From: Microthrixaceae bacterium
GTDB taxonomy: Bacteria; Actinomycetota; Acidimicrobiia; Acidimicrobiales; DATDAH01
Assembly: GCA_020637195.1 (NCBI GenBank)
Contig: JACJWK010000006.1
Span: forward strand, 62,001 to 126,000
DNA: 64,000 nucleotides
Direction: 5' to 3'
Part shown: positions 41,846-49,265 of the stretch, one piece after another
Numbering within the stretch: position 1 is the first letter of the stretch
How the letters are laid out: every line of letters starts with the position of its first letter
Notes under the pieces: model-generated
Database searches by the model: none
What the model was told of the DNA's origin: nothing
The model's input: only the letters and a program-made list of their open reading frames with translations
Translations under genes and position numbers: made by a program

Positions 41846-42454
41846 GTGCGACGACTGCTGCGACGGATCGGGACGGGCGCGCTCGCCGGCGTGCTGGCGG
41901 TGGCGCTGGCCACCCCCCTCGCGGCGGCGGCCCCGCCCGAGGACGCGGTGGGCGACGTGGCGCCGGCCAAGGGCGACCTCGTCAGCGCCACGTACCAGGC
42001 CCGCTTCACCGACATCCTGCTCACCGGCTTCAAGCCGCGGGTCACCACGCGCCAGGGCAGCAACCCGCTCACGTCGGCGGGGTGGCGCAGCCCCGGGGCC
42101 GGCCTGCGCATCCTCATCGACACCGACCCCGGCCACACCGGCCCCGAGCGATCGGTGCTGTTGCACACGGTCGCCGCGGAGGCGGGCGAGGGCGCCCCCG
42201 TCTTCGTGGCCGACGTCGTCGACCGGTCGGGCGAGGTACCGGCGCCGGTCCCGTGCGGTGCCGTCCCCACCTTCACGCCGCCGAACGTCTACAAGGTCAA
42301 CCTGCCCGCCGAGTGCCTGCCCGTCGACGCCGTGAGCGTGCGGGCCCGGTTCGTGATGCGTTGGGACCCGCCGCCCGTCGGCGGCCCCGTGAGCGTCGAC
42401 CGGTCTCCCGACCTCGGGTGGGGCCCCACCCTGGTGGCGCCGCCGGCGCCCTAG
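41846..42454 (+). CDS. Secreted protein, paralogue of the 42581-43180 product
   Basis: 202 aa from a GTG with GAAGGAGG 7 nt upstream. A signal peptide (residues 1 to about 27, ends ATPLAAAA) precedes a beta-rich domain with ILIDTDPGHTG, PPNVYKVNLPAECLPVDAVS and ARFVMRWD. The last stretch matches PPNAYKVRVPATCLPGASSV and ARIEMTFD in the next gene, including two Cys positions, so the two are paralogues. No family is recognised. A TTAGGATCT stretch near 41788 may be a promoter. Confidence 0.65.
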   Translation: MRRLLRRIGTGALAGVLAVALATPLAAAAPPEDAVGDVAPAKGDLVSATYQARFTDILLTGFKPRVTTRQGSNPLTSAGWRSPGAGLRILIDTDPGHTGPERSVLLHTVAAEAGEGAPVFVADVVDRSGEVPAPVPCGAVPTFTPPNVYKVNLPAECLPVDAVSVRARFVMRWDPPPVGGPVSVDRSPDLGWGPTLVAPPAP

Positions 42455-42490
42455 CCGCCACCCGGGATCTCCCCGGGGAATAGTTACAAC

Positions 42491-42519
42491 TTGACAAGGA
42501 TTGTCGCATCTGACATCTT
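42491..42519 (+). promoter_or_regulatory. Housekeeping-type promoter before the secreted protein gene
   Basis: TTGACA (42491-42496), 17 nt, CATCTT (42514-42519). The -35 box is a perfect consensus match, rare in this window. GACAA and TTGTC (42493-42497, 42501-42505) form a 3-nt-spaced inverted repeat over the -35 box. The start codon is 62 nt downstream. Confidence 0.5.
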
Positions 42520-42580
42520 CGGGTGATTCCGGCTCGGGTCGTGACGAGCGACCCGGCACCCCGTCCCGAAGGAGCCCGTG

Positions 42581-43180
42581 ATGAGACGAGCCCTCGTCGC
42601 TGTTGCCCTGGCCGCGGCCTCCCTGGGCGCCGGTCTGGTGCCCTCCGGGGCCGTCACCGCCACCGACCCCGCCGGCGACGCCATCCGACCCCAGGGAGAC
42701 CTCCGTCGCTACGTCGTGCGCCACGAGGCGTCCACCGACCGCTACGTGGTCAAGGTGGCCGTCGCCCGGGGCGTGAACCCGGTGACCACCCGCTCGTGGC
42801 GCGGCACCAACACCGAGATCCGCATCTACTGGGACACCAGCCCCCTCCCCGGTGAGGAGTTCCGCACCGACCTCCACACCGTCGGCAGCCCGGCGGTGTT
42901 CACCGCCGAGACCGTGGTCAACCTGCCGGTCGACCTGCTCGCCGGCCAGGGGATCGGTGTGCCCCCCGGGCTGGACTGCACCGCCACCGCCCCCGCCGGC
43001 ACCGGCGGCACCATCCAGTACCTCCCGCCCAACGCCTACAAGGTGCGGGTCCCGGCCACCTGCCTCCCCGGCGCCTCGAGCGTCGCCGCCCGCATCGAGA
43101 TGACCTTCGATCCCCGGCCCGCCGGCGGCACCGACACCGACCTCGCCCCCGACGCCGGCCACGTGGCGCTCCCCGACTGA
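42581..43180 (+). CDS. Secreted protein, paralogue of the 41846-42454 product
   Basis: 199 aa from the ATG at 42581, which has GAAGGAG 6 nt upstream; a GTG 3 nt earlier is possible. The signal peptide is MRRALVAVALAAASLGAGLV and the mature part begins near ATDPAGDA. It shares PPNAYKVRVPATCLPGASSV with the upstream paralogue and has Cys residues spaced alike (VPPGLDCT, PATCLP). It probably folds as a small beta-sandwich outside the cell. Function unknown. A strong hairpin terminator follows. Confidence 0.68.
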   Translation: MRRALVAVALAAASLGAGLVPSGAVTATDPAGDAIRPQGDLRRYVVRHEASTDRYVVKVAVARGVNPVTTRSWRGTNTEIRIYWDTSPLPGEEFRTDLHTVGSPAVFTAETVVNLPVDLLAGQGIGVPPGLDCTATAPAGTGGTIQYLPPNAYKVRVPATCLPGASSVAARIEMTFDPRPAGGTDTDLAPDAGHVALPD

Positions 43181-43227
43181 TCTCACGTCGGAGGGCGTCT
43201 CCCCGCCCGACGCCCCCGACGTGCGAC

Positions 43228-43262
43228 GTGCCCGGCCCCCGACCGCCCCGGGGGCCGGGCAC
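43228..43262 (+). terminator. Hairpin terminator after the secreted protein genes
   Basis: Perfect 13-bp stem GTGCCCGGCCCCC / GGGGGCCGGGCAC with a 9-nt loop, followed by CTATTGCTTTG, T-rich for this genome. Confidence 0.75.
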
Positions 43263-43274
43263 CTATTGCTTTGT

Positions 43275-43597
43275 CCCTCCTTCGTCGGGACCCCTTCGGG
43301 ATCCGGTTCGCGCTCGGCGCTGCTCCGCTCCGCTGCGCAGCGTCGCCCCCCCGGTCACGCCGCCTTTCGGCCGGCGGGGCCCCTTCGGGATCCGGTGCCT
43401 GCTTGCGTTGTCCCTCCTTCGTCGGGACCCCTTCGGGATCTGGTTCGCGCTCGGCGCTGCTCCGCTCCGCTGCGCAGCGTCGCCCCCCGGGTCGTGCCTC
43501 GCGGTCGGCGGCGCCCCTTCGGGATCCGGTTCGCGCTCGGCGCTGCTCCGCTCCGCTGCGCAGCGTCGCCCCCCCGGTCACGCCGCCTTTCGGCCGG
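43275..43597. repeat. Array of copies of the 69-bp element family
   Basis: The core CCCCTTCGGGAT recurs at 43291, 43380, 43428 and 43513. Long copies run 43275-43374 and 43412-43489; 43513-43597 lacks the 5' part, and 43376-43398 is only a fragment. Each long copy shares CGCTCGGCGCTGCTCCGCTC and GCTGCGCAGCGTCGCC, and two share CACGCCGCCTTTCGGCCGG after the core. The 5' part CCTCCTTCGTCGG is the same as at 33992-34149. With the terminator before it, this explains the gene-free stretch 43181-43677. Confidence 0.85.
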
Positions 43598-43638
43598 GCC
43601 GGGCCCGGGCTGCGTTGACCGGTCGGTTGGTCGCTCCG

Positions 43639-43666
43639 TAGGCTCGATCTGACGACCCGTCAGATC
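43639..43666 (+). promoter_or_regulatory. Promoter -10 box with a 21-bp palindromic operator before the acyl-CoA dehydrogenase
   Basis: TAGGCT (43639-43644) is followed at once by GATCTGACG, 3 nt, CGTCAGATC (43646-43666), a perfect 9-bp inverted repeat. The palindrome covers the likely transcription start. The place and form suit a TetR-type repressor of fatty-acid or CoA genes. The start codon is at 43678. Confidence 0.65.
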
Positions 43667-43677
43667 GCGGAGACCCC

Positions 43678-44856
43678 ATGGATTTCGAGTTCAGCGACGA
43701 GCAGCAGGCCTTCGTGAAGGACGTCGAGCGCTTCCTCGACGAGCACGACGACCCGGACATCTTCGACGTCACCCGGGAGAACATGGCCCAGATCGTCGAC
43801 ACGCCGAAGCGCCGCGCCTTCATGGCCGAGGTGGGCGAGCAGGGCTGGCTCGGCATCACCTGGCCGAAGGAGTACGGCGGCCAGGAGGGCGAGGGCGTCT
43901 ACGAGTACCTGCTCAACGAGCAGCTCGCCGGCCGGGGCGGCCCCCAGATCGGCAAGGGCGTCGGCATCATCGGCAAGACCCTCATCCACCACGGGTCCGA
44001 GAAGCTGAAGGCCGAGTTCCTCCCCAAGATCCTCCGCAACGAGGTCGAGTTCGCGGTCGGCTACAGCGAGCCCGACGCCGGCTCCGACGCCGCCTCCATG
44101 AAGCTCAAGGCCACCCGCGACGGCGACGGCTGGCGCCTCAACGGCCAGAAGGTCTGGACCACCTCGGCCCACTTCGCCGAGTGGTACTGGCTCGGGGCCC
44201 GCACCGATCCCGACGACAAGCACGGCGGCATCACCCTCTTCCTCGTCCCCCTCGACCAGCCCGGCATCACCATCAAGGGCATGTGGACCATGGGCGACGA
44301 GCGCACCAACGAGGTCTTCATCGACGACGTGTTCGTGCACGACGACTACGTGGTGGGCGAGGTCGGCAAGGGCTTCCAGTACATCTCGCAGGCGCTCGAC
44401 CTCGAGCGCTTCACCATGTTCACGTTCTCGCCCATCAAGCAGCGCCTCGACCTGCTCGTCGAGTACGTGCGCACCACGGTCCGCGACGGCGTGCCGCTGA
44501 AGGACGACCCGGTGGTCCGCCAGCGCATCGCCCGCCTGGTGGCCGACGCCGAGACCGCCCGGGTCCTCGGCCTGCGCTTCGTGGCCGAGTCGATGAAGGG
44601 CGGCGCCCCGCCCACCACCCACGCCTCCGAGTACAAGCTGTTCGCCACCGAGCTCTCCAAGCGGCTGGCGTCGGAGTCGATGGACATCGCCGGCCCCGGC
44701 AGCGCCCTGCGGGTGCGCACCGAGGAGGCGCCCATGGCCGGCCGGGCCGAGTCGACGTACCGCTACACGGTGATCGACACCATCGGCGGCGGCACCTCCG
44801 AGGTCCAGAAGAACATCATCGCCCGGCGCAAGCTCGGCCTCCCCAAGAACTTCTAG
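43678..44856 (+). CDS. Acyl-CoA dehydrogenase (FadE26-like, alpha-type)
   Basis: 392 aa. The acyl-CoA dehydrogenase fold is complete: GWLGITWPKEYGGQEGEG, VGYSEPDAGSDAASMKLKA, WTTSAHFAEWYWLGARTD, FIDDVFVHDDYVVGEV and TIGGGTSEVQKNIIARRKLG. The GGGTSEVQ end is the usual FAD/substrate signature. It dehydrogenates acyl-CoA to trans-2-enoyl-CoA. In actinobacteria proteins of this subclass often pair with a second, shorter subunit such as the one at 47223-48335. The palindrome upstream suggests repression. Confidence 0.92.
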   Translation: MDFEFSDEQQAFVKDVERFLDEHDDPDIFDVTRENMAQIVDTPKRRAFMAEVGEQGWLGITWPKEYGGQEGEGVYEYLLNEQLAGRGGPQIGKGVGIIGKTLIHHGSEKLKAEFLPKILRNEVEFAVGYSEPDAGSDAASMKLKATRDGDGWRLNGQKVWTTSAHFAEWYWLGARTDPDDKHGGITLFLVPLDQPGITIKGMWTMGDERTNEVFIDDVFVHDDYVVGEVGKGFQYISQALDLERFTMFTFSPIKQRLDLLVEYVRTTVRDGVPLKDDPVVRQRIARLVADAETARVLGLRFVAESMKGGAPPTTHASEYKLFATELSKRLASESMDIAGPGSALRVRTEEAPMAGRAESTYRYTVIDTIGGGTSEVQKNIIARRKLGLPKNF

Positions 44857-44870
44857 GCGCCGGCCCATGC

Positions 44871-44998
44871 CCCCGTTCTGGGTACTGCCCAGCACCCCTC
44901 ACGACATCCGCCAGTACCCAGAAGGGGTGGCGGCGGGCGAGGCGCCGTTCTGGGCACTGCCCAGCGTCCCTGATGACACACGCCAGTACCCAGAACGG
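44871..44998. repeat. Two tandem REP-like hairpins
   Basis: Copy 1 (44871-44927) has arms TTCTGGGTACTG/CAGTACCCAGAA plus CCCC/GGGG. Copy 2 (44945-44998) has CCGTTCTGGGCACTG/CAGTACCCAGAACGG with one mismatch. Both have 24-nt loops of related sequence (CCCAGC start). They fill most of the 174-nt gap between the dehydrogenase and the CoA-transferase genes. Confidence 0.8.
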
Positions 44999-45030
44999 GT
45001 GGGGGACGGCGCGGCCGGGGCGCGATCGTC

Positions 45031-46149
45031 GTGCTGAGCGGCGTCACCGTGCTCGACCTGTCGACGGTCGGGCCCGCCGCCCGGGCCGCCCGGATGCTCG
45101 CCGACTACGGCGCGCGCGTGATCAAGGTGGGCGCGCCCGCCGCTGCCGGCGGGGTGCAGATCGAGCCACCGTTCTACGCCTACGGCGGTCACCGGGGCAT
45201 GGAGCGGGTGCGCCTCGACCTGAAGTCCGACGAGGGGCGGGCCGCGTTCCTGCGCCTCGCCGGCGAGGCGGACGTGGTGATCGAGAGCTTCCGCCCCGGC
45301 GTGGTCGACCGCCTCGGCATCGGCTACGAGGCGGTGAAGGTCGTGAACCCCGGGGTCGTCTACTGCGCCACCAGCGGCTATGGGCAGGACGGCCCCAAGG
45401 CGCAGTGGGCGGGCCATGACGTCAACTACCTGGCCGCGGGCGGCTACTTCGCCTGCGCCGGCCGCGGGGCGGACGGCGAGCTCACCCTGCCCGGGGCCAC
45501 GGTCGCCGACATCGCCGCCGGCGGCATGCAGGCGGTCATCGCCATCCTCGCCGCGCTCGTGGGGCGGGCCGGGTCCGGTGAGGGCGCCTACCTCGACGTG
45601 TCCGTGGCGGACGGCGTGGTGGGGATGCTCGCCCTGCTCATCGACGAGCACCTGGCCACCGGCGCCGTCCCCGAGCCCGGCCACGACATCCTCACCGGCC
45701 GCTACGCCTGCTACGGCCTGTACCGGTGCGCCGACGGCGGGTGGGTCTCGGTGGGAGCGATCGAGCCCAAGTTCTACGCCAACCTGTGCCGCCTCCTCGG
45801 GTGCGAGCAGTGGACCGGCCATCAGCTCGACGACGCCGTGCAGGACCAGATCCGCGCCGACTTCGCCGCCGCCTTCGCCACCCGCCCCCGCGACGAGTGG
45901 GTGGCCGAGCTCGGCCCCGCCGACACGTGCGTGGCGCCGGTGAACGGCATCGACGAGGTGGTGGCCGACGCCCAGGTCCTCGCCCGCGGCGACGTGGTCG
46001 AGGCGGTGCGCCCGGGCGGCGAGACCTTCCGCCAGGTGGCCGCGGTCTGGGCCGGTGCCCCCCGCCCCGACCGGGTCGAGGTCCGCGACCCCGGCTTCGA
46101 CGACAGCGACCGGCTCCTGGCGGCGCCGGCCGAGGAGGTGCCCCGGTGA
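45031..46149 (+). CDS. CaiB/BaiF-family CoA-transferase or acyl-CoA racemase
   Basis: 372 aa from a GTG. Class III features: LSGVTVLDLSTVGPAARAAR, GARVIKVGAP, VRLDLKSDEGRAAFL, VVIESFRPGVVDRLGIGYEA, the catalytic Asp in VADIAAGGMQAVIAI, and DGGWVSVGAIEPKFY. The length and the GHDVNYLAAGG region resemble alpha-methylacyl-CoA racemase (AMACR). It heads a tight operon with two MaoC genes and an acyl-CoA dehydrogenase, so racemisation of branched acyl-CoA before beta-oxidation is a fair guess. Confidence 0.88.
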   Translation: MLSGVTVLDLSTVGPAARAARMLADYGARVIKVGAPAAAGGVQIEPPFYAYGGHRGMERVRLDLKSDEGRAAFLRLAGEADVVIESFRPGVVDRLGIGYEAVKVVNPGVVYCATSGYGQDGPKAQWAGHDVNYLAAGGYFACAGRGADGELTLPGATVADIAAGGMQAVIAILAALVGRAGSGEGAYLDVSVADGVVGMLALLIDEHLATGAVPEPGHDILTGRYACYGLYRCADGGWVSVGAIEPKFYANLCRLLGCEQWTGHQLDDAVQDQIRADFAAAFATRPRDEWVAELGPADTCVAPVNGIDEVVADAQVLARGDVVEAVRPGGETFRQVAAVWAGAPRPDRVEVRDPGFDDSDRLLAAPAEEVPR

Positions 46150-46700
46150 CCGAACCGTCCGCGCCCGGCTCGTCCCCGACGACCGACGACGCCCTGCCCG
46201 AGTCCGTCGCCGCCGTGATCGGCGTGCCCCAGTACGAGGGCGACGCCGGCTTCGACGCCGAGATGGGCTACGTGTGGACGTCGCTGGCCTCGGTCGAGAA
46301 CGGCAACCCGCTGTTCTGGGACGCCGACGTGGCCGAGGCCCTCGCCGGCGGGCCCATCGCCCCGCCGTCGATGCTGTCGGTGTGGTTCCGGCCCCACCAC
46401 TGGGCCCCCGGCGCCACCGACAACCTCGTGCCGCTCCAGGTCCACTTCGACCTGAAGGAGGCCTTCGGCCTGCCCGAGGCCGTGATGACCGACAACACCA
46501 TCACCTTCGGCGTGCCCGTGCGGCCCGGCGACCGCATCCGCAGCCGCCAGGTGCTCCGCTCGGTCAGCCCGCCCAAGACCACCAAGCTCGGCGCCGGCCG
46601 CTTCTGGGTGATCGACGTCGAGTACCTCAACCAGCGCGACGAGCTCGTCGGCGTGGAGACCTACACCGGCTTCGGCTACCGCCGCGACGGGAGCAGCTGA
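46146..46700 (+). CDS. MaoC-like dehydratase, N-terminal (FAS1-DH) type
   Basis: 184 aa from a GTG that overlaps the previous stop. Hot-dog fold with PPSMLSVWFRPHHWAPGATD, FGVPVRPGDRIRSRQVLRSV and WVIDVEYLNQRDELVGVETY. Proteins of this kind pair with a MaoC subunit to make an enoyl-CoA hydratase, as ChsH1-ChsH2 do in cholesterol breakdown. The next gene encodes such a partner and overlaps by 1 bp (TGATG). Confidence 0.82.
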   Translation: MTEPSAPGSSPTTDDALPESVAAVIGVPQYEGDAGFDAEMGYVWTSLASVENGNPLFWDADVAEALAGGPIAPPSMLSVWFRPHHWAPGATDNLVPLQVHFDLKEAFGLPEAVMTDNTITFGVPVRPGDRIRSRQVLRSVSPPKTTKLGAGRFWVIDVEYLNQRDELVGVETYTGFGYRRDGSS

Positions 46701-47221
46701 TGAGCACCACGGCCCCCGCCCCCACCCTGACCCTCGACCGGGTGCACGTCGGCGACGTCCTGCCCGAGTTGGCCGTCGACGTCACCGCCACCACCGTCGT
46801 GCTCGGCGCCCTCGCCACCCGCGACTGGCGGCCGATGCACCACGACTACAAGTTCGCCACGGAGCGCAACGGCACCCGCGACATCTTCCTCAACACCCCG
46901 AACCAGGCCGCCTGGTTCGAGCGCTACCTCACCGACTGGACCGGCCCCCACGGACGCCTGGGCACCGTCACCTTCCGCATGAAGGACTCGGTGTTCCCGG
47001 GCGACACCATGGTGTTCCGGGGCGAGGTCACCGCGGTGGCCACCGACGCCCTCGGCTGCGGCTGGGTCGGCGTCGAGGTGATGCTGACGGTCGCCGGTGA
47101 GGACGGCGCGGACCGGATCATGACCACCGGCTCGGCCCGCATCGCGGTGCCGGTCGACGCCGACGACAATCCCTGGGCCCGCGGGCCCGACACCTGGAAG
47201 CCCGGAGACTGGAAGGCCTGA
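46700..47221 (+). CDS. MaoC-family enoyl-CoA hydratase
   Basis: 173 aa from the ATG at 46700. Hot-dog fold with the hydratase-like motif RDWRPMHHDYKFA near residues 41-53 (the Asp and His positions of hydratase 2 enzymes) and LGTVTFRMKDSVFPGDTMVF. It probably forms a heterodimer with the product of 46146-46700 and hydrates the enoyl-CoA made by the dehydrogenase. It ends 1 nt before the next gene. Confidence 0.83.
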   Translation: MSTTAPAPTLTLDRVHVGDVLPELAVDVTATTVVLGALATRDWRPMHHDYKFATERNGTRDIFLNTPNQAAWFERYLTDWTGPHGRLGTVTFRMKDSVFPGDTMVFRGEVTAVATDALGCGWVGVEVMLTVAGEDGADRIMTTGSARIAVPVDADDNPWARGPDTWKPGDWKA

Positions 47222-47222
47222 C

Positions 47223-48335
47223 ATGGACCTCGACTTCACCGACGAGCAGGAGATGCTGCGCGAGATGGTGCGCGGGCTGTGCGCCGACCAGGCGTCGCTC
47301 ACCGTGGTGCGCGAGATGGAGGACGACCCGGTCGGCTACCCGGCGTCGTTCTGGCAGCAGCTCGCCGCGCTCGACCTGTGCGGACTGCTGATCCCCGAGG
47401 AGTACGGCGGCTCGGGCATGACCATGCTCGAGGGCGTCGTCGTGTACGAGGAGCTCGGGCGCTCGCTGGCCCCGTCGCCCCACTTCGCCAGCTGCGTGCT
47501 CTCGGCGGGCGCGCTCCTCGCCGCGGGGTCCGACGACCAGAAGCGGGCGCTGCTGCCCGCCATCGCCGACGGCTCGACCATCGTCGCGCCCGCCTGGCTC
47601 GAGCCCGAGAGCGGCTTCGGCCCGCTCGGTGTCCAGGCCCGCCACGACGGTGGCACCATCTCCGGCACCAAGTGGCACGTGCCCTTCGCCCAGGCCGCCG
47701 ACAAGCTGCTGGTCCTCGCCCGCACCGGCGACGCGCCGACCGACGTCGGCCTGTTCCTCGTGGACCGCGACGCCGCGGGCGTCACGCTCTCCCAGCAGAC
47801 GACCATCGCGTCCTCCACCCAGTTCGCGGTCACCTTCGACGGTGCCGCCGCCGAGCCCGTGGGCGAGCTCACCGGCGGGTGGTCGGTGTGGCACAACGTG
47901 ATGCTCGACGGGATCATCCTGCTCGCCGCCCAGGCGTCGGGCGGCGCCGAGCACGCCCTCGACATCACCGTCCAGTACTCGAAGGACCGCTTCCAGTTCG
48001 GCAAGCCGATCGGCGCGTTCCAGTCCATCTCCCACTACCTGGCCGACGCCGCCACCCGGGTGGACGGCGCCCGCACGGTCGTCCACGAGGCGGCGTGGGC
48101 GCGGTCGACGGGCCGCGACACGTCCCGTCTCGCCCCGATGGCCAAGCTCGTCGCCTGCGACACGTACCGCGACCTCACCGCCATGGCCCAGCAGGTCTGG
48201 GGCGGGGTGGGCTTCACCGTCGAGTACGACATCCAGCTCTACTTCCGGCGGGCCAAGCAGCTCCAGATCACGTGGTGGGACACCCGGTACCTCGAGGAGC
48301 TCGTCGCGGCGTCGGTCCTGGACGAGCCGGCGTAG
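47223..48335 (+). CDS. Acyl-CoA dehydrogenase, short (FadE27-like, beta-type) subunit
   Basis: 370 aa. The fold is present (LDLCGLLIPEEYGGSGMTML, LEPESGFGPLGVQAR, FQFGKPIGAFQSISHYLAD, AQQVWGGVGFTVEYDIQLYF), but the end lacks GGGTSE and reads RRAKQLQITWWDTRYLEEL, as in the beta subunits of heteromeric actinobacterial enzymes. It may work with the alpha-type protein at 43678-44856. It is the last gene of the CoA-transferase-MaoC operon. Confidence 0.88.
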   Translation: MDLDFTDEQEMLREMVRGLCADQASLTVVREMEDDPVGYPASFWQQLAALDLCGLLIPEEYGGSGMTMLEGVVVYEELGRSLAPSPHFASCVLSAGALLAAGSDDQKRALLPAIADGSTIVAPAWLEPESGFGPLGVQARHDGGTISGTKWHVPFAQAADKLLVLARTGDAPTDVGLFLVDRDAAGVTLSQQTTIASSTQFAVTFDGAAAEPVGELTGGWSVWHNVMLDGIILLAAQASGGAEHALDITVQYSKDRFQFGKPIGAFQSISHYLADAATRVDGARTVVHEAAWARSTGRDTSRLAPMAKLVACDTYRDLTAMAQQVWGGVGFTVEYDIQLYFRRAKQLQITWWDTRYLEELVAASVLDEPA

Positions 48336-48346
48336 TCGCCGGGCCG

Positions 48347-48352
48347 TAGGCT
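48347..48352 (+). promoter_or_regulatory. -10 box of a leaderless promoter for the GGDEF gene
   Basis: TAGGCT, 6 nt, then the ATG at 48359. Transcription would start at or next to the ATG, and no ribosome-binding site is present. Confidence 0.6.
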
Positions 48353-48358
48353 CGGGGG

Positions 48359-49231
48359 ATGTCGGCGCCGGCGGCGGAACCCGGTCGATGGTCCCTGCGC
48401 TGGGCGCGCGCCCAGCTCGACCCCTCGGTCGCCTTCGCGCTCGCGGTCGCCGCCACCGTGCTGGTCGGCGTCGGCGACTACCTCACCGGCCCCTACCTCG
48501 CCTTCTCCACCATCTACCTGCTGCCCATCGGGCTGGTGGCCTGGTTCGCGGGCCGGCGGGCGGTGCTCGTCATCGCGCTGTTGTCCGCCGCCCTCGGCGT
48601 GCTCAGCACCGCGGCCGACCAGGGCCAGATCTCGCCCCTCGTCAACGTGCTCAACGGCGTCATGCGGTTCGCGCTGTACAGCGTCGTGGGCCTGCTCCTG
48701 GCGGCCGAGCGCCGGGCCCTGCGCCGGGTGGCCGAGCTCGCGATCACCGACCCCCTCACCGGGCTCGCCAACCGGCGGCAGTTCGACGAGCTGGCCGCCC
48801 GCGAGCTGGCCCGGGCCAAGCGCAGCGGTCGGCCCGTCGCGGTCGTCTACGTCGACGTCGACGACCTGAAGGCCCGCAACGAGTCCGACGGGCACGACGC
48901 CGGTGACGCCCTGCTCACCACCTTCGCCGGCGTGGCCCGCGGTGCCCTGCGGGGCACCGACGTCCTCGCCCGCCTCGGCGGCGACGAGTTCGCCGCGCTC
49001 CTGCCCGAGTGCGACGCCGCCACCGCCGAGGCCACCCTGGCCCGCCTGCGCGCCGAGCTGGCCGACTCGGTCGACCCCCCCATCACGTTCAGCGCCGGCG
49101 TGGTCGCGGGGCCGGTCACCGACGGGCTCGGTGTCGCGCCGCTGCTCCACGCCGCCGACCTGGCGATGTTCGAGGCCAAGGCCACGGGCAAGGACCGCAC
49201 CGCGGTCCGACCCCTGCCCTCGGGGGCGTGA
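48359..49231 (+). CDS. Membrane diguanylate cyclase (GGDEF domain)
   Basis: 290 aa. Three or four membrane helices in residues 25-120 (FALAVAATVLVGVGDYL, FSTIYLLPIGLVAWFAG, AVLVIALLSAALGVLS, FALYSVVGLLLAAE) precede the cyclase: DPLTGLANRRQFDEL, VVYVDVDDLKARNESDGHDA, active site RLGGDEFAALLPE and the inhibitory RxxD (RGTD) five residues before GGDEF. It should produce c-di-GMP in response to a membrane signal. Its promoter is of the leaderless type. Confidence 0.9.
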   Translation: MSAPAAEPGRWSLRWARAQLDPSVAFALAVAATVLVGVGDYLTGPYLAFSTIYLLPIGLVAWFAGRRAVLVIALLSAALGVLSTAADQGQISPLVNVLNGVMRFALYSVVGLLLAAERRALRRVAELAITDPLTGLANRRQFDELAARELARAKRSGRPVAVVYVDVDDLKARNESDGHDAGDALLTTFAGVARGALRGTDVLARLGGDEFAALLPECDAATAEATLARLRAELADSVDPPITFSAGVVAGPVTDGLGVAPLLHAADLAMFEAKATGKDRTAVRPLPSGA

Positions 49232-49265
49232 GCGCCGGGCGGCCGGTCGCGCCCATGATGGGGCG

